NCBI RefSeq assembly: GCF_000383415.1
Contig: NZ_KB911255.1
Coordinates: 418,001-482,000, forward strand
Direction: 5' to 3'
DNA: 64,000 nt
Source: Hyphomicrobium zavarzinii ATCC 27496
Lineage (GTDB): Bacteria > Pseudomonadota > Alphaproteobacteria > Rhizobiales > Hyphomicrobiaceae
Part shown: one piece after another, positions 24,835 to 34,115 of the stretch
Layout: every line of letters starts with the position of its first letter
Numbering within the stretch: position 1 is the first letter of the stretch
Translations under genes and position numbers: made by a program
Notes under the pieces: model-generated
Database searches by the model: none
The model's input: only the letters and a program-made list of their open reading frames with translations
Told to the model about the DNA's origin: nothing

Positions 24835-26421
24835 TCATGGGGGGCGTCCGGAGCGGGCGGGCTCTCTCTTGAAAGAGCCTGCGATGGCGCGGCCCGCGCC
24901 GCTGGCCTGGGACCACACGGATTTCCATGTCCATTTGTCCTTGAGATCGTGAAGGCAACGAAGGAGCTGCGCGCGCATGGCTTCGGGGAGCGCGTCTGCG
25001 ATGCGTTGCCAGAGCTGCTCGACGTTGTAGGGCGCGCCGGGATCGAGAAGGCTGACCGGTACGGTTTCGTCTGCTGCAAACCCGAGGTCGGCCGAGGCGG
25101 CGGACACCGCGTCGCGGATATTGCGCGCCTTCTCGCGATCATCGGAGAGAAGCGCATAGGGCGGGTTCCACTCGCCAAAGGGACGCAGCCGGTCGATGTG
25201 GGTGGTGACGAGGATAAGAGGTGGCCGCCTGCGGTTCAGGCGCGCTGCAAAGTGAAGCCGCAAGGTTTCGAGCGCCTTTCGATCGATCTCACGGTCGGCG
25301 CGATGGGCGGCAACGACCCACAGAACGAGGTCGCAATCGGCTGCCCGCTCCATCAATTCCTCGAGCATCTTGGGATCGGTTCCGATGCCGGGGCTGTCGA
25401 TCAGAAATGCGGCGGGAAAACCTTCGCGTTCGAGCACATAGGCGGTAAACGCCGAGGTGGCGGGCAGCGTGTCCGTCGCGGCCTTGACCTCGGTGGCGAG
25501 GGCGTTGACCAGGCTCGACTTGCCCACTCCCGTCTGGCCAGCAACCAGAATGCGAAGCGGCTCGGCGCGGATCTGGCTCATGGCGGCTTGATCGGCGGCG
25601 GTTTCGTCGGAGACGTGGGCGGCGAGCGCTGCCGATGTCACGCGCAGGCGCCCGCCGTAGAGATCGATCGCGGCGCGTCCGATCTCTGCGACGTAGATCT
25701 CCATGAGGCGGCGCGTAACCGCGTCCCGCCCCCATTGCATCATGGCCTTGGAAAGCTGCTCGCGCGCCTCCTGGACGGCGGCTGTGGCTGGATTTGCGAG
25801 CCTGATCACGCGCCACACATCGTAGACGCGCTCAGCCGTCTCGAGGAGGCCGCGCCGTCTGTAAAGCGCGCGAACCTGGGCGATCGTGAGCCGGTCGCCG
25901 AATGGAACGCTTTCCAGCATGAAGACGCGGAGCTTTCGGCTGACACGCTCGATGATGGCGAGCGCTTCCGGTGTCGTGAATTGCCAGAGTGGATCGCTGC
26001 GGCCGGGATGAAGGCGTTTCGCCACGGTCTCGATGGCATCCTGTCCGAGCTTGAGAAGGCCGCCGGTGGTGGTGATCCGGGCCGGGTCGGTGCGGCTGGC
26101 GAGCGCCTGAACGTCCATCCAGGCTTGCTCCTCGAGCGGGGACCAGCCGGGATCGGGCCGTGTCGCCGCCTCCTCCGCGGCTGCAGTTGCGGGGGTTTCC
26201 TCTGCGATTTCCGGTGCCTTCGGAAGCAAGCGGCGCTGGGCCAGATAAACAGCCAGGACAGCGGCCAGCGCGAAGCCGGTCCAGTAGAGCAGATAGCCGT
26301 TCTGCCAGAGCCAGATGCTGCCGAGCGGAATGAGCGACAGGGCCGGGATCAGAAGGCCGAACGCGATGAGAATGAGAGAGGCCGTTCGGCGCGCGCTGCG
26401 GTTGCCGGAGGGGGTGCTCAT
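24835..26421 (-). CDS. Membrane-anchored dynamin/Era-like GTPase
   Basis: 528 residues: two N-terminal membrane helices (~15-60), a helical linker (~90-280) and a GTPase domain with P-loop GQTGVGKSS, switch/Walker B-like LIDSPGIG and TTHID in place of the NKxD base-recognition motif. The C-terminal segment is basic. ATG 26421 overlaps the stop of the preceding GTPase gene (ATGA), so the two are translationally coupled. Resembles stand-alone GTPases linked to DUF697 proteins; cellular role unknown. Confidence 0.82.
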   Translation of the reverse strand: MSTPSGNRSARRTASLILIAFGLLIPALSLIPLGSIWLWQNGYLLYWTGFALAAVLAVYLAQRRLLPKAPEIAEETPATAAAEEAATRPDPGWSPLEEQAWMDVQALASRTDPARITTTGGLLKLGQDAIETVAKRLHPGRSDPLWQFTTPEALAIIERVSRKLRVFMLESVPFGDRLTIAQVRALYRRRGLLETAERVYDVWRVIRLANPATAAVQEAREQLSKAMMQWGRDAVTRRLMEIYVAEIGRAAIDLYGGRLRVTSAALAAHVSDETAADQAAMSQIRAEPLRILVAGQTGVGKSSLVNALATEVKAATDTLPATSAFTAYVLEREGFPAAFLIDSPGIGTDPKMLEELMERAADCDLVLWVVAAHRADREIDRKALETLRLHFAARLNRRRPPLILVTTHIDRLRPFGEWNPPYALLSDDREKARNIRDAVSAASADLGFAADETVPVSLLDPGAPYNVEQLWQRIADALPEAMRAQLLRCLHDLKDKWTWKSVWSQASGAGRAIAGSFKREPARSGRPP

Positions 26422-27710
26422 GGCTGTGCCCCGCGATCCCGGTCCGCAAGCCGACGCTCCTTCGCCATACGGAAGGCGTCGCGCAGGGCCTGCTGGTAGA
26501 TGGCGGCAACGCTCTTCGTGTCGGTGTTGCCGAGGCGGCGGCCATGGAGGTAGGCGACGGCGGCTTTGCCGAGTGCGTAAGTGACGGCAAAGCTCGCGGC
26601 TGCCGAGGCGGCCGCGCCCGCGGTTTGGCCATAGACCGGCAGGAATTTCGCGAGCTGGCGGACGCCGATTCCCGTTGCGACGCGTGCGAGCGTGCCCGCT
26701 CCCAAGGCTGCGGTCAGCTCCGCGTAGGCGCGCCGATCCCACGCGATACCATAGAGGCCGCCGAGCTGGCTCAGCATACGCGCCTGGATGGTGGAGGCGG
26801 CAATGGCACCGGCAACCGGGATGGGGACGAGGTCACTTCCGGCGGCGGCCATGGCATGACCCATTACGATTGGATCGGCCGAGCGTGCTTTTGGATCGGC
26901 CTCGAAACCGGGCATCGCCGACAACGCAGCGAGCATGCCGGCGGGGGCGACGCCAGCGAGGGCTTCGGTGAGCGCATCGAGCCCGTAGTCGCTGGGCGGG
27001 AGCCTGTCGTCGGATCGGGTGAGATCGACGGGGACGAAAAGAAGCGGGCCTTTCCCGGGAAGGTCATCGAAAAGCGTGCGCTGATAGGCGAGGCTGCGCA
27101 TGAGGTCCGTCGGAATACGCTCGACGGCTTCCCGTGGCGATCCCGCCTCGAAGGGATAGGGGAGGATATGGCCCTCTCCTGGCCGGTAGGCATCGTGAAG
27201 GCTCGTCTGTGCAACGACGATCGGCCAGTCCGGATGGCGCGCCCGCACCTTGCGCAGGGTGTCGACCACGGCATCCTGGCTCGGGTCCATGGCCCGCATG
27301 GTTGTGAGGATGAGGTGAGCATTGGCCTCGTTGAAGGCCAGATCCTCAGCGGGATCGTAGGCGGATTCGCCGAGCCCGCGGGTGTCGAGGAAGCGCAGGA
27401 CCGGCGTCTCGGCAGGGAAGGCGTAGATGCGCGAGGTGCGGGTACACGGGCGGAAGCCATCGCCGATCTCGGCATCCGTGCTTTGGGTGATCGCGCGGAT
27501 CACGGAGGTCTTGCCGCTCTGAACCTTGCCGAGCAGCCATACCACCGGGGCGTTGAGGCGGGCGGTTTCGGCGAGTGTAGACTCAACCGTTGCGCCGGAG
27601 GCGGCGCCTGCGTGTGCCTTGGCGCCGTTCACGCTGTCCTTGCCTGACGCGCTTTTCTCCTTCGACGAGCCGGGCAGCACGCCCCTCAGCGCCGCAGCCC
27701 ATCTTGTCAT
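26418..27710 (-). CDS. GTPase with DUF697-like C-terminal membrane region
   Basis: 430 residues: N-terminal P-loop GTPase (GKVQSGKTSVIRAI, FLDTRGLGE; no plain NKxD, with VVAQTSLHD instead) and a C-terminal hydrophobic, Gly/Ala-rich region (VPIPVAGAIAASTIQARM, GQTAGAAASAAASFAVTYAL) typical of DUF697/YcjF-type proteins. ATG 27710 has GAGAGG upstream. First of a coupled GTPase pair followed by the AI-2E transporter. A role in membrane remodelling or envelope stress is inference. Confidence 0.82.
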   Translation of the reverse strand: MTRWAAALRGVLPGSSKEKSASGKDSVNGAKAHAGAASGATVESTLAETARLNAPVVWLLGKVQSGKTSVIRAITQSTDAEIGDGFRPCTRTSRIYAFPAETPVLRFLDTRGLGESAYDPAEDLAFNEANAHLILTTMRAMDPSQDAVVDTLRKVRARHPDWPIVVAQTSLHDAYRPGEGHILPYPFEAGSPREAVERIPTDLMRSLAYQRTLFDDLPGKGPLLFVPVDLTRSDDRLPPSDYGLDALTEALAGVAPAGMLAALSAMPGFEADPKARSADPIVMGHAMAAAGSDLVPIPVAGAIAASTIQARMLSQLGGLYGIAWDRRAYAELTAALGAGTLARVATGIGVRQLAKFLPVYGQTAGAAASAAASFAVTYALGKAAVAYLHGRRLGNTDTKSVAAIYQQALRDAFRMAKERRLADRDRGAQP

Positions 27711-27782
27711 AGGGATGCCTCTCACCCGAAGAGTTGTCCGAGACTGCCGCTTGGTCCGGCAGGCCGCGCGGTGACCGAATGA

Positions 27783-27815
27783 ACGCCCCAGGACGCGAGA
27801 AGTTCCCGGGGCGTG
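27783..27815 (-). terminator. Weak terminator-like hairpin downstream of cytochrome c gene
   Basis: ACGCCCC and GGGGCGT pair across about 18 bases just after the minus-strand stop at 27844. The following minus-strand sequence is only modestly T-rich (TTCATT), so this is a tentative call. Confidence 0.4.
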
Positions 27816-27843
27816 GGGCCGTCAGGCGGTCTTGGGGTGGAGT

Positions 27844-28227
27844 CTAAGACTTCGATTTTGTCTTCAGGAAGTCGATGATCAGCTTGCGCTGCTCTGCGTC
27901 AGCCACGCCCGCAAACGGCTTCATCGTGGTGTTGGATGCGAGCGCGGTGGGGTCGGTGATGAACTTGTCGAGGGTGGCTTCGTCCCAGGTCATGTCGCTG
28001 GTGAGGCTACCCGAATAGTTGGCGAAGCCGTGGACTTGGCCCGCCTTCGCGCCGAAGATGTTGTGCAGGCTCGGACCGAGGCGGTTGTCGCCGGGATTGG
28101 TCGAATGACAGTTGCGGCAGTGGGTATTGAACGCAACTTGGCCGGCGTCGTCTCCTGCGCTGCCTGCGGCGAAAACCGGGGCGTACCAAGCGAGACCTAC
28201 AACCAGGGGGAGGAGTGCCTTGTGCAT
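27844..28227 (-). CDS. Periplasmic class I cytochrome c
   Basis: 127 residues: signal peptide (about 1-21, cleavage near VFAAG), haem-binding CRNCH, RLGPSLHNIFG after it, and the axial Met in NTTMKPFAG. This is the cytochrome c2/c550 pattern; such proteins carry electrons between dehydrogenases or the bc1 complex and oxidases. AAGGAG precedes ATG 28227. It diverges from the hybrid kinase gene. It could in principle accept electrons from XoxF but is 10 kb away, so no link is shown. Confidence 0.9.
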   Translation of the reverse strand: MHKALLPLVVGLAWYAPVFAAGSAGDDAGQVAFNTHCRNCHSTNPGDNRLGPSLHNIFGAKAGQVHGFANYSGSLTSDMTWDEATLDKFITDPTALASNTTMKPFAGVADAEQRKLIIDFLKTKSKS

Positions 28228-28409
28228 TCTTGGCTCCTTTTTCTTGGTTATTTTCCCTGAACACCGGCGCGGGGGCATCGGTTCCGCCGTTGGCGGAACT
28301 TCACAAACCTACCCGGGCTTTCACGCGGCGCGGCGTCGCCTAAGCATTGCTTAGCGAAAGCACATCTGGGATATGTGCTCGGGCGGAGGCGCAAGGGATC
28401 AGGCTCTCG

Positions 28410-30254
28410 ATGACGAACACCGTGTTTCACGTGCTCAAAAATCGTGTGCCTGAAGTCGCTGGCGCGGCTCTGATCCTCATATTTGCGATGACCATCTGGC
28501 TAGGGACGCGGTACGTCAACCAGGCCCATTGGGTGCGCCATACGCTCGAGGTCGAGACGCGGATTTCCGAGATCTGGTCGCTTTTGCAGGATGCCGAGAT
28601 TGGGCAGCGCAGCTTCATCCTGACGGGCGATGACGCGTTTCTCACTCCGTTTCTGGAAGCCAAGGCGAAGCTTCCGGACAAGCTCGCGGACCTTCGCGTG
28701 CTCGTGGGAGACAACTCGGACCAGGCCAAAGCCGTGGCGTCGGCGCTTCCGCTCATCGGCAAGCGCATCGAGGTCGCCGACCAGACGATCGAGCTACGCA
28801 GGAACAATGGGTTCGAGGCGGCGCTCGCGAAAGTGCTCGACCGGCAGGGCCTCGAACTGATGACCGATCTGCGGGAGCGCTTTCGCAGCATGAGGCGCGA
28901 GGAGCAGAACCTGCTCGATGCGCGTGAGGACGCGGCCGATCGGACCATCGCCACCTTACTCGTCGCCATTGCGCTCGGACTTTTCGCAACACTCGGCGCG
29001 CTTGCGGCCTGGATCGTCAACACACGCAGGAGTGCTGTCGAGATCGCAAACGCAAATCAACTTCTCAAAGCTTCGATTGCGGAGCGAGAGGCGGCGGAGC
29101 TTCAGATCCGCCAGATGCAGAAGGTGGAGGCGATCGGCCAGCTGACGGGTGGCATCGCGCACGACTTCAACAACATGCTGGCCGTGATCGTGAGCGGTGT
29201 GGGGCTCGCGCAGAAGCGCCTCGCAAAAGGTGAGGCCGGGGCGGAGGCGTTTCTCGCCGGAGCGCTCGACGGAGCGAACCGGGCCGCGACGCTCGTCAAA
29301 AGACTGCTTGCGTTCTCACGCCAGCAACCGCTCGCGCCCAAGCCCATCGACGCCAACAAGTTCGTGGCCGGAATCTCCGAGCTCATCTCGCGTGCGATCG
29401 GAGAGGCGATCAGCATGGAGACCATCCTGGGCGGGGGCCTATGGCTGACCCATGCCGATCCCGTGCAGCTCGAAAGCTCGCTTCTCAATTTATGTGTCAA
29501 TGCGCGCGATGCTATGCCCGAGGGCGGCAAGCTCACCGTGGAGACGGCCAACTGCCACCTCGACGATCGCTATTCGCGCCTCCATCCCGGTGTTCCGGCC
29601 GGCCAGTACGTGCTGATCGCGGTCACCGATACAGGCACGGGCATGTCGCCGGAGGTTATGGCGAAAGCCTTTGATCCATTCTTCACCACCAAGGAGCAGA
29701 GCAAAGGCACCGGGCTTGGGTTGTCGCAGGTCTACGGCTTCGTGAAGCAGACCGGGGGCCATGTGAAGGTCTACTCGGAGATCGGGCAAGGCACGACCAT
29801 CAAGATCTATCTGCCTCGCTACTATGCCGGCGAGGCCGAGCGGGCCACCGAGGAGACGTCGGGCGAGCGCCAGATCGGAGGCACGGAGACGATCCTGCTC
29901 GTGGAAGACGATGCGCGTGTGCTGGAGCTCACTGCGGCCGGCTTGCGCGAGCTCGGCTATACCGTGCTCGAAGCGCGCAATGCGAGTGAGGCGCTGGTCC
30001 AGATCGGAAATGGCAAGAGCGTCGATCTTCTTCTGACCGATATCGTCATGCCCGAAATGAATGGCCGGAAGCTCGCCGACCGAGCTCTTGAGTTGCGGCC
30101 CGATCTCAAGGTCATGTTCATGACCGGGTTTACGAAGAACGCCGTCGTCCACAATGGCGTTCTGGACGCTGGCGTGCACTTCCTCGCCAAACCGTTCACG
30201 CTCGAGGAGCTGTCGAAAAAGATCCGCGAAGCGCTCGAAACCCTGCGAACCTGA
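28410..30254 (+). CDS. CHASE3 hybrid sensor histidine kinase with C-terminal receiver
   Basis: 614 residues: membrane helix (~13-35), CHASE3 periplasmic sensor (~40-180, with DAEIGQRSFILTGDD), second membrane helix (~185-208), HisKA with QLTGGIAHDFNNMLAVI, ATPase domain (NLCVNARDAMPEGGKL, TGTGMSPEV, GTGLGLSQVYGF) and a receiver (LLVEDDARV, phosphoacceptor in DLLLTDIVMPEMNG, FLAKPF). The receiver probably passes phosphate to a separate partner, which is not adjacent. ATG 28410 matches the start of the membrane segment; the ribosome site is weak. Signal unknown. Confidence 0.93.
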   Translation: MTNTVFHVLKNRVPEVAGAALILIFAMTIWLGTRYVNQAHWVRHTLEVETRISEIWSLLQDAEIGQRSFILTGDDAFLTPFLEAKAKLPDKLADLRVLVGDNSDQAKAVASALPLIGKRIEVADQTIELRRNNGFEAALAKVLDRQGLELMTDLRERFRSMRREEQNLLDAREDAADRTIATLLVAIALGLFATLGALAAWIVNTRRSAVEIANANQLLKASIAEREAAELQIRQMQKVEAIGQLTGGIAHDFNNMLAVIVSGVGLAQKRLAKGEAGAEAFLAGALDGANRAATLVKRLLAFSRQQPLAPKPIDANKFVAGISELISRAIGEAISMETILGGGLWLTHADPVQLESSLLNLCVNARDAMPEGGKLTVETANCHLDDRYSRLHPGVPAGQYVLIAVTDTGTGMSPEVMAKAFDPFFTTKEQSKGTGLGLSQVYGFVKQTGGHVKVYSEIGQGTTIKIYLPRYYAGEAERATEETSGERQIGGTETILLVEDDARVLELTAAGLRELGYTVLEARNASEALVQIGNGKSVDLLLTDIVMPEMNGRKLADRALELRPDLKVMFMTGFTKNAVVHNGVLDAGVHFLAKPFTLEELSKKIREALETLRT

Positions 30255-30269
30255 CGGCGACGACAGGCT

Positions 30270-30476
30270 TCAGGTGTGGGCGAACATCTTTGCAGGCTGG
30301 CACGTGTAGCGCGTGACGTAGAAGTTTGGGTGCGCCTCCACCCATTTCGCGCCTTCTATCTGAGACGCGACGAGGCACCCCATCATTCCGACGTGCTCTT
30401 CGAGCTGAATAGGGTTCTCCTGCCTGCATGAGGCTCCGACGAGAACCGAGCATACCGTGAATATCAACTCATACAT
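30270..30476 (-). CDS. Small conserved hypothetical protein
   Basis: 68 residues beginning MYELIFTVCSVL, with a short hydrophobic N-terminus and cysteines (ASCRQE, GCLVASQ, YTCQPAK), then AKWVEAHPNFYVTRYTC. It resembles a short exported/anchored family common in alphaproteobacteria that I recognise by pattern only. GGAG lies about 9 bases before ATG 30476; the longer upstream frame is not needed. Converges with the hybrid kinase gene. Confidence 0.65.
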   Translation of the reverse strand: MYELIFTVCSVLVGASCRQENPIQLEEHVGMMGCLVASQIEGAKWVEAHPNFYVTRYTCQPAKMFAHT

Positions 30477-30613
30477 TGGGGCGCTCTCCAGCCTGTTGCG
30501 GCTGGCCGGGTAATCGCGGGCGATCAGCTTTGGTTCCCGTATATGCAACGGAAGACTGTTCAGCATGGGGCGCGCGCGGAACGGAGTGTGCACGCTGACC
30601 GTTCTCTAGGAAG

Positions 30614-31018
30614 ATGCTCACGAGAAGAGGAGTGTACGCTTTGCTGTTGCGCTATCGCAAAACGCGAGCTGATCCTCGGTGGCGCGCTTTTGCCGGATCA
30701 ATTGCGCTTTGCGCATTCTTCGGCCCTGCCGCCGCGGTCGCTCAACCGTCGCCTTCTGGCGCGCCTGCTTCGCCGCCCGAGGTAATGGAGCCGCCATCCG
30801 AAAGCCCGGCACCACCGCCCGATCCAAGCACCGGGGGCGACAAGCCGAAGGAGCCGCTGTCGAAAGAGCTCAAGGAAGGAGAAGGCGTTCTCGAGCCGCC
30901 GCGCGGAATTGATCCGAAGATCCAGAAACCCATCCCCGACGACTTCAAAGGCAAGATGCCGGTCATCCCGCCCCCGAGCGATACAGGGGACCCGCCTCCG
31001 CCTCTGCCGCGGAAATGA
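30614..31018 (+). CDS. Proline-rich exported hypothetical protein
   Basis: 134 residues: basic N-terminus, hydrophobic signal (AGSIALCAFFGPAAAVAQP, cleavage near VAQP) and a Pro/Ser/Glu-rich disordered tail (ASPPEVMEPPSESPAPPP). AGGAAG precedes the ATG. Such proteins may be periplasmic linkers or cell-wall associated, but nothing identifies a function. The gene is followed by the secDF terminator from the other strand. Confidence 0.55.
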   Translation: MLTRRGVYALLLRYRKTRADPRWRAFAGSIALCAFFGPAAAVAQPSPSGAPASPPEVMEPPSESPAPPPDPSTGGDKPKEPLSKELKEGEGVLEPPRGIDPKIQKPIPDDFKGKMPVIPPPSDTGDPPPPLPRK

Positions 31019-31039
31019 GACAACTCAAAAAACAAAGAA

Positions 31040-31068
31040 AACCGCGGCTGGTCATCCAGCCGCGGTTT
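31040..31068 (-). terminator. Intrinsic terminator of secDF
   Basis: Stem AACCGCGGCTGG paired with CCAGCCGCGGTT around a 4-base loop, followed on the minus strand by TTCTTTGTTTTTTG. It stands 48 bp after the secDF stop; without a plus-strand T-tract it mainly serves secDF. Confidence 0.85.
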
Positions 31069-31115
31069 AGTTCCGCCGCGCGTTCGAGGTTTGACGAGGA
31101 GTTGCGACCCGGTTG

Positions 31116-33638
31116 CTATTTGGCGGGTAGCGCTCCTTCCGGTGCGGCCGGTGCCGGTCCGCTGCGGCGGAGATAACGCTCTCCGATGTTCAGCAGGATC
31201 GGTGCCGCGATGAAGATCGACGAGCTCGTGGCGAGCACGAGACCGAAGAGAAGCGTCAGCGCGAACTCCCGTAGCGCGGGGCCGCCGAATGCCGCGAGCG
31301 GGGCGATCGACAGGAACAGAGCGAGGGATGTCCCGATAGTGCGGGACAGCGTCTCGTTGATGCTCTTATCGACGATCTCGCGAAGCGGCGTGCGCTTGTA
31401 GCGGACCAGGTTCTCGCGGACGCGATCGTAGACGACGACCTTGTCGTTGATGGAGAAGCCCATGATGGTGAGGATGGCCGCGATCGAGGTCAGGTTGAAC
31501 TCGAAGCCCGTGAGGGCAAGAAAGCCAACCGTCTTCGTGAGATCGAGGAACATCGTCACGATCGCGCCCACTGCGAACGGCCACTCGAAGCGGAAGGTGA
31601 TGTAGGCGAACATGGCCACGGCGGCGAGGCCGAGAGCCCACATTCCATCACTCAGCAGCTCGGCGCCGACCGAGGGGCCGACCACCTCCACGCGGCGGAT
31701 CTCCGTTCCGGGCGCTGCTTTCTGCACGGTCTCGCGTGCGGTCTGCAAGGCGGCCTGCTGCTGTTCGGGCGTTCCCTGCGGATGCTCGAAGCGCAGCAGC
31801 ACGTCATCCGGGCCGCCGAAGCGCTGGACCTGGACCGGGCCGAGGCCCGCATCGGCTAGCGCGCTTTGCAGCGTGGGTGCATCCGCGGGGGCCGGCGTCT
31901 TCGCCTCGATCACCACGCCGCCCGCGAAGTCGATGCCCATCTTGAGGCCGGGGTGGAAGGCCAGCCCCAGAGACGCAAGGCTGATGGCGGCCGATACGAT
32001 GAGGCCTGTGTAGCGTGCCTTCATGAACTGGATGGTGGTATGATCGGGGAAGAAGCGGAAGCGCGTCCCGATGCTTAAAGACTTCGGGCGCGCGTACTTG
32101 ATCCACGTTGCGGTGAGCAGGCGGACGAGCACGATGGCCGTGAAGATCGACACGACGATGCCGAGGCTGATGGTGACCGCGAAGCCGCGAATGGCGCCCA
32201 CGCCCACGACGAACAAGATGAGCATCTTGATGAGCGTGGTGATGTTGGCGTCCATGATGGTGGTGTAGGCGCGACGGAAGCCGGTCTCGATCGAGGAGAT
32301 CACGCCGTTGCGTTTGGTCAGCTCCTCCCTGGTTCGCTCGTTGATCAGGATGTTGGCGTCGACTGCCATGCCGAGCGCCAGCAGAATGCCCGCCATGCCT
32401 GGCAGGGTGAGGGTTGCGCTCATCATCGAAAGGCCGGCGATGGTAAGGGCAAGGTTGGCGAAGAGAGCCGTGGCGGCGAACAAACCTAAGCGCCCGTAGG
32501 TGGCGATCATGAAGCCGACGACAAGCGTGAAGCCCGCGATTATCGAGTAGAGACCCGCCCGGATCGCGTCCGCGCCAAGGCTTGGGCCGATGGTGCGCTC
32601 CTCGACGATGGTGAGCGGCGCGGGGAGAGCGCCCGCGCGCAGCAGCACGGCGAGATCGTTTGCCTCCTCCACAGTGAAGTGTCCGCTGATCTGGCCTTGT
32701 CCGCCGAGGATCGGCTCGCGGATGACCGGGGCGCTGATCACCTTGTTGTCCAGCACGATCGCGAAGGGCTCGCCCACGTGCTTCGTGCTCGTGTCGGCGA
32801 AGCGGCGGGTGCCGATGGAATCGAGACCGAAGTCGACCACCCATCCGCCCGCGTTGCGATCCATTGCGGCGTTGGCGCGGGTGAGGTTCATGCCGTCCAC
32901 CTCCACGTGGCGGCGCACGGGAAGCTTGGCGGTCCCTTCGGCCTTGTTGGCCATCGGCAGCATTTCGATATCGGGACCGGCGGCCGTGCCCTCCGGCGCG
33001 ACGAGGCGGAAGGTCATTTTTGCCGTCGAGCCCAGCAGGCGCTTGATGCGGTCGGGGTCGGAGACGCCGGGCAGCTCGACGAGGACGCGGTTCTGGCCTT
33101 GACGGGCTACGACCGGCTCGTTGACGCCCGTTTCGTCGATACGGCGGCGCACGATGGAAATCGACTGTTGGATGGCTTTGCTCGAGAGATCGAGCACGCC
33201 TTGCGGATCGAGCGTCAGGGTGATGATCGCGCCGTCGGTGGTGGTGACGAACACGGGCGCACGCGAGGGGCCGTCCACGCGTTCAGCCAGGATGTCTTTC
33301 ATGGCTTGGCGAGCGGCGCCCATGTTGGCGGCGTCCGTCAGGGTCACCGTAACGCTATCCTTGCCGGAGACCACCGAGGTGAAGGGGACACGGGCTTTGC
33401 GGAGCGCCTCGGCCGTGGAGGAACGCGCGCTTGCGATCCGTTCCTTGATGACGGAGTTCATATCCACCTCGAGCAGCAGATACGAGCCGCCCTGGAGATC
33501 GAGGCCGAGGTTGATGCGAGGTTGAGGAACCCAGGAGGGCAAGACGCCGGGCTTTATGAAGTTGGGGATGCTGAGCAGGACGCCGAGCAGGCACACGCCC
33601 AGGATCAGCAGTGTTTTGAAGCGCGAGAAATGAAGCAT
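31116..33638 (-). CDS. secDF: Fused protein translocase subunit SecDF
   Basis: 840-residue inner-membrane protein that uses proton motive force to pull secreted proteins across the membrane. SecD half: INLGLDLQGGSYLLLEVD, the periplasmic P1 region and PGMAGILLALGMAVDANILINE. SecF half (from about residue 520): KMGIDFAGGVVIEAK and TIMGFSINDKVVVYDRVREN. About 12 membrane helices. Fusion of secD and secF occurs in several bacterial groups. Stand-alone unit ending in a strong terminator; yajC is not adjacent. Confidence 0.96.
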   Translation of the reverse strand: MLHFSRFKTLLILGVCLLGVLLSIPNFIKPGVLPSWVPQPRINLGLDLQGGSYLLLEVDMNSVIKERIASARSSTAEALRKARVPFTSVVSGKDSVTVTLTDAANMGAARQAMKDILAERVDGPSRAPVFVTTTDGAIITLTLDPQGVLDLSSKAIQQSISIVRRRIDETGVNEPVVARQGQNRVLVELPGVSDPDRIKRLLGSTAKMTFRLVAPEGTAAGPDIEMLPMANKAEGTAKLPVRRHVEVDGMNLTRANAAMDRNAGGWVVDFGLDSIGTRRFADTSTKHVGEPFAIVLDNKVISAPVIREPILGGQGQISGHFTVEEANDLAVLLRAGALPAPLTIVEERTIGPSLGADAIRAGLYSIIAGFTLVVGFMIATYGRLGLFAATALFANLALTIAGLSMMSATLTLPGMAGILLALGMAVDANILINERTREELTKRNGVISSIETGFRRAYTTIMDANITTLIKMLILFVVGVGAIRGFAVTISLGIVVSIFTAIVLVRLLTATWIKYARPKSLSIGTRFRFFPDHTTIQFMKARYTGLIVSAAISLASLGLAFHPGLKMGIDFAGGVVIEAKTPAPADAPTLQSALADAGLGPVQVQRFGGPDDVLLRFEHPQGTPEQQQAALQTARETVQKAAPGTEIRRVEVVGPSVGAELLSDGMWALGLAAVAMFAYITFRFEWPFAVGAIVTMFLDLTKTVGFLALTGFEFNLTSIAAILTIMGFSINDKVVVYDRVRENLVRYKRTPLREIVDKSINETLSRTIGTSLALFLSIAPLAAFGGPALREFALTLLFGLVLATSSSIFIAAPILLNIGERYLRRSGPAPAAPEGALPAK

Positions 33639-33746
33639 TGTCGCATTCCGATATGGCCGACACCGCCGGGAGGCGTGCTCCGGGCGGTGGGCGGGAAATT
33701 GGCTATGTCAGGTAAAAAGGCGCAGCGGGCCGATCAGGCGACCGGC

Positions 33747-34115
33747 TCAGGCGACAGGCGGTGCGCGGCTGCGCCCATCGCGAACGAGCGCGACGGCGAT
33801 GGGCAAACGAAACGCGCCGGGCAAGGCCAGACAAGTTTCGCGGGGCCAAGGATCGAAGCTTTCGCTGCGTGAGAGGGCGGCGTCGGGGGATGTGCCGCCG
33901 ACGCTGGCGTCCGGGTTGGACGCGTCGAGCCGGACGGAGGCCGACTTGCCGGCAGTGCGGGCATCGAGGCCGTGATCCGCAATGGAAATGCCACCCGCCG
34001 TGCTGGTGGCAAAGCCGAAGCCGGATGCGAAGCCAGCGAGCGCACCAAGGACAACCGCCAAAATGGCGGCCCAGGGGCTGCGGGTTTTCTGCCGGCTTGC
34101 GGGGCTTTGCGTCAC
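33747..34115 (-). CDS. Hypothetical protein with N-terminal membrane anchor
   Basis: 122 residues from a GTG start: one N-terminal membrane helix (AAILAVVLGALAGFASGFGF), then a polar tail with SVRLDASNPDASVGGTS. It lies ~100 bp upstream of secDF on the same strand. No domain is recognised and the start has no clear ribosome site. It may be a real anchored protein or a chance frame. Confidence 0.42.
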   Translation of the reverse strand: MTQSPASRQKTRSPWAAILAVVLGALAGFASGFGFATSTAGGISIADHGLDARTAGKSASVRLDASNPDASVGGTSPDAALSRSESFDPWPRETCLALPGAFRLPIAVALVRDGRSRAPPVA

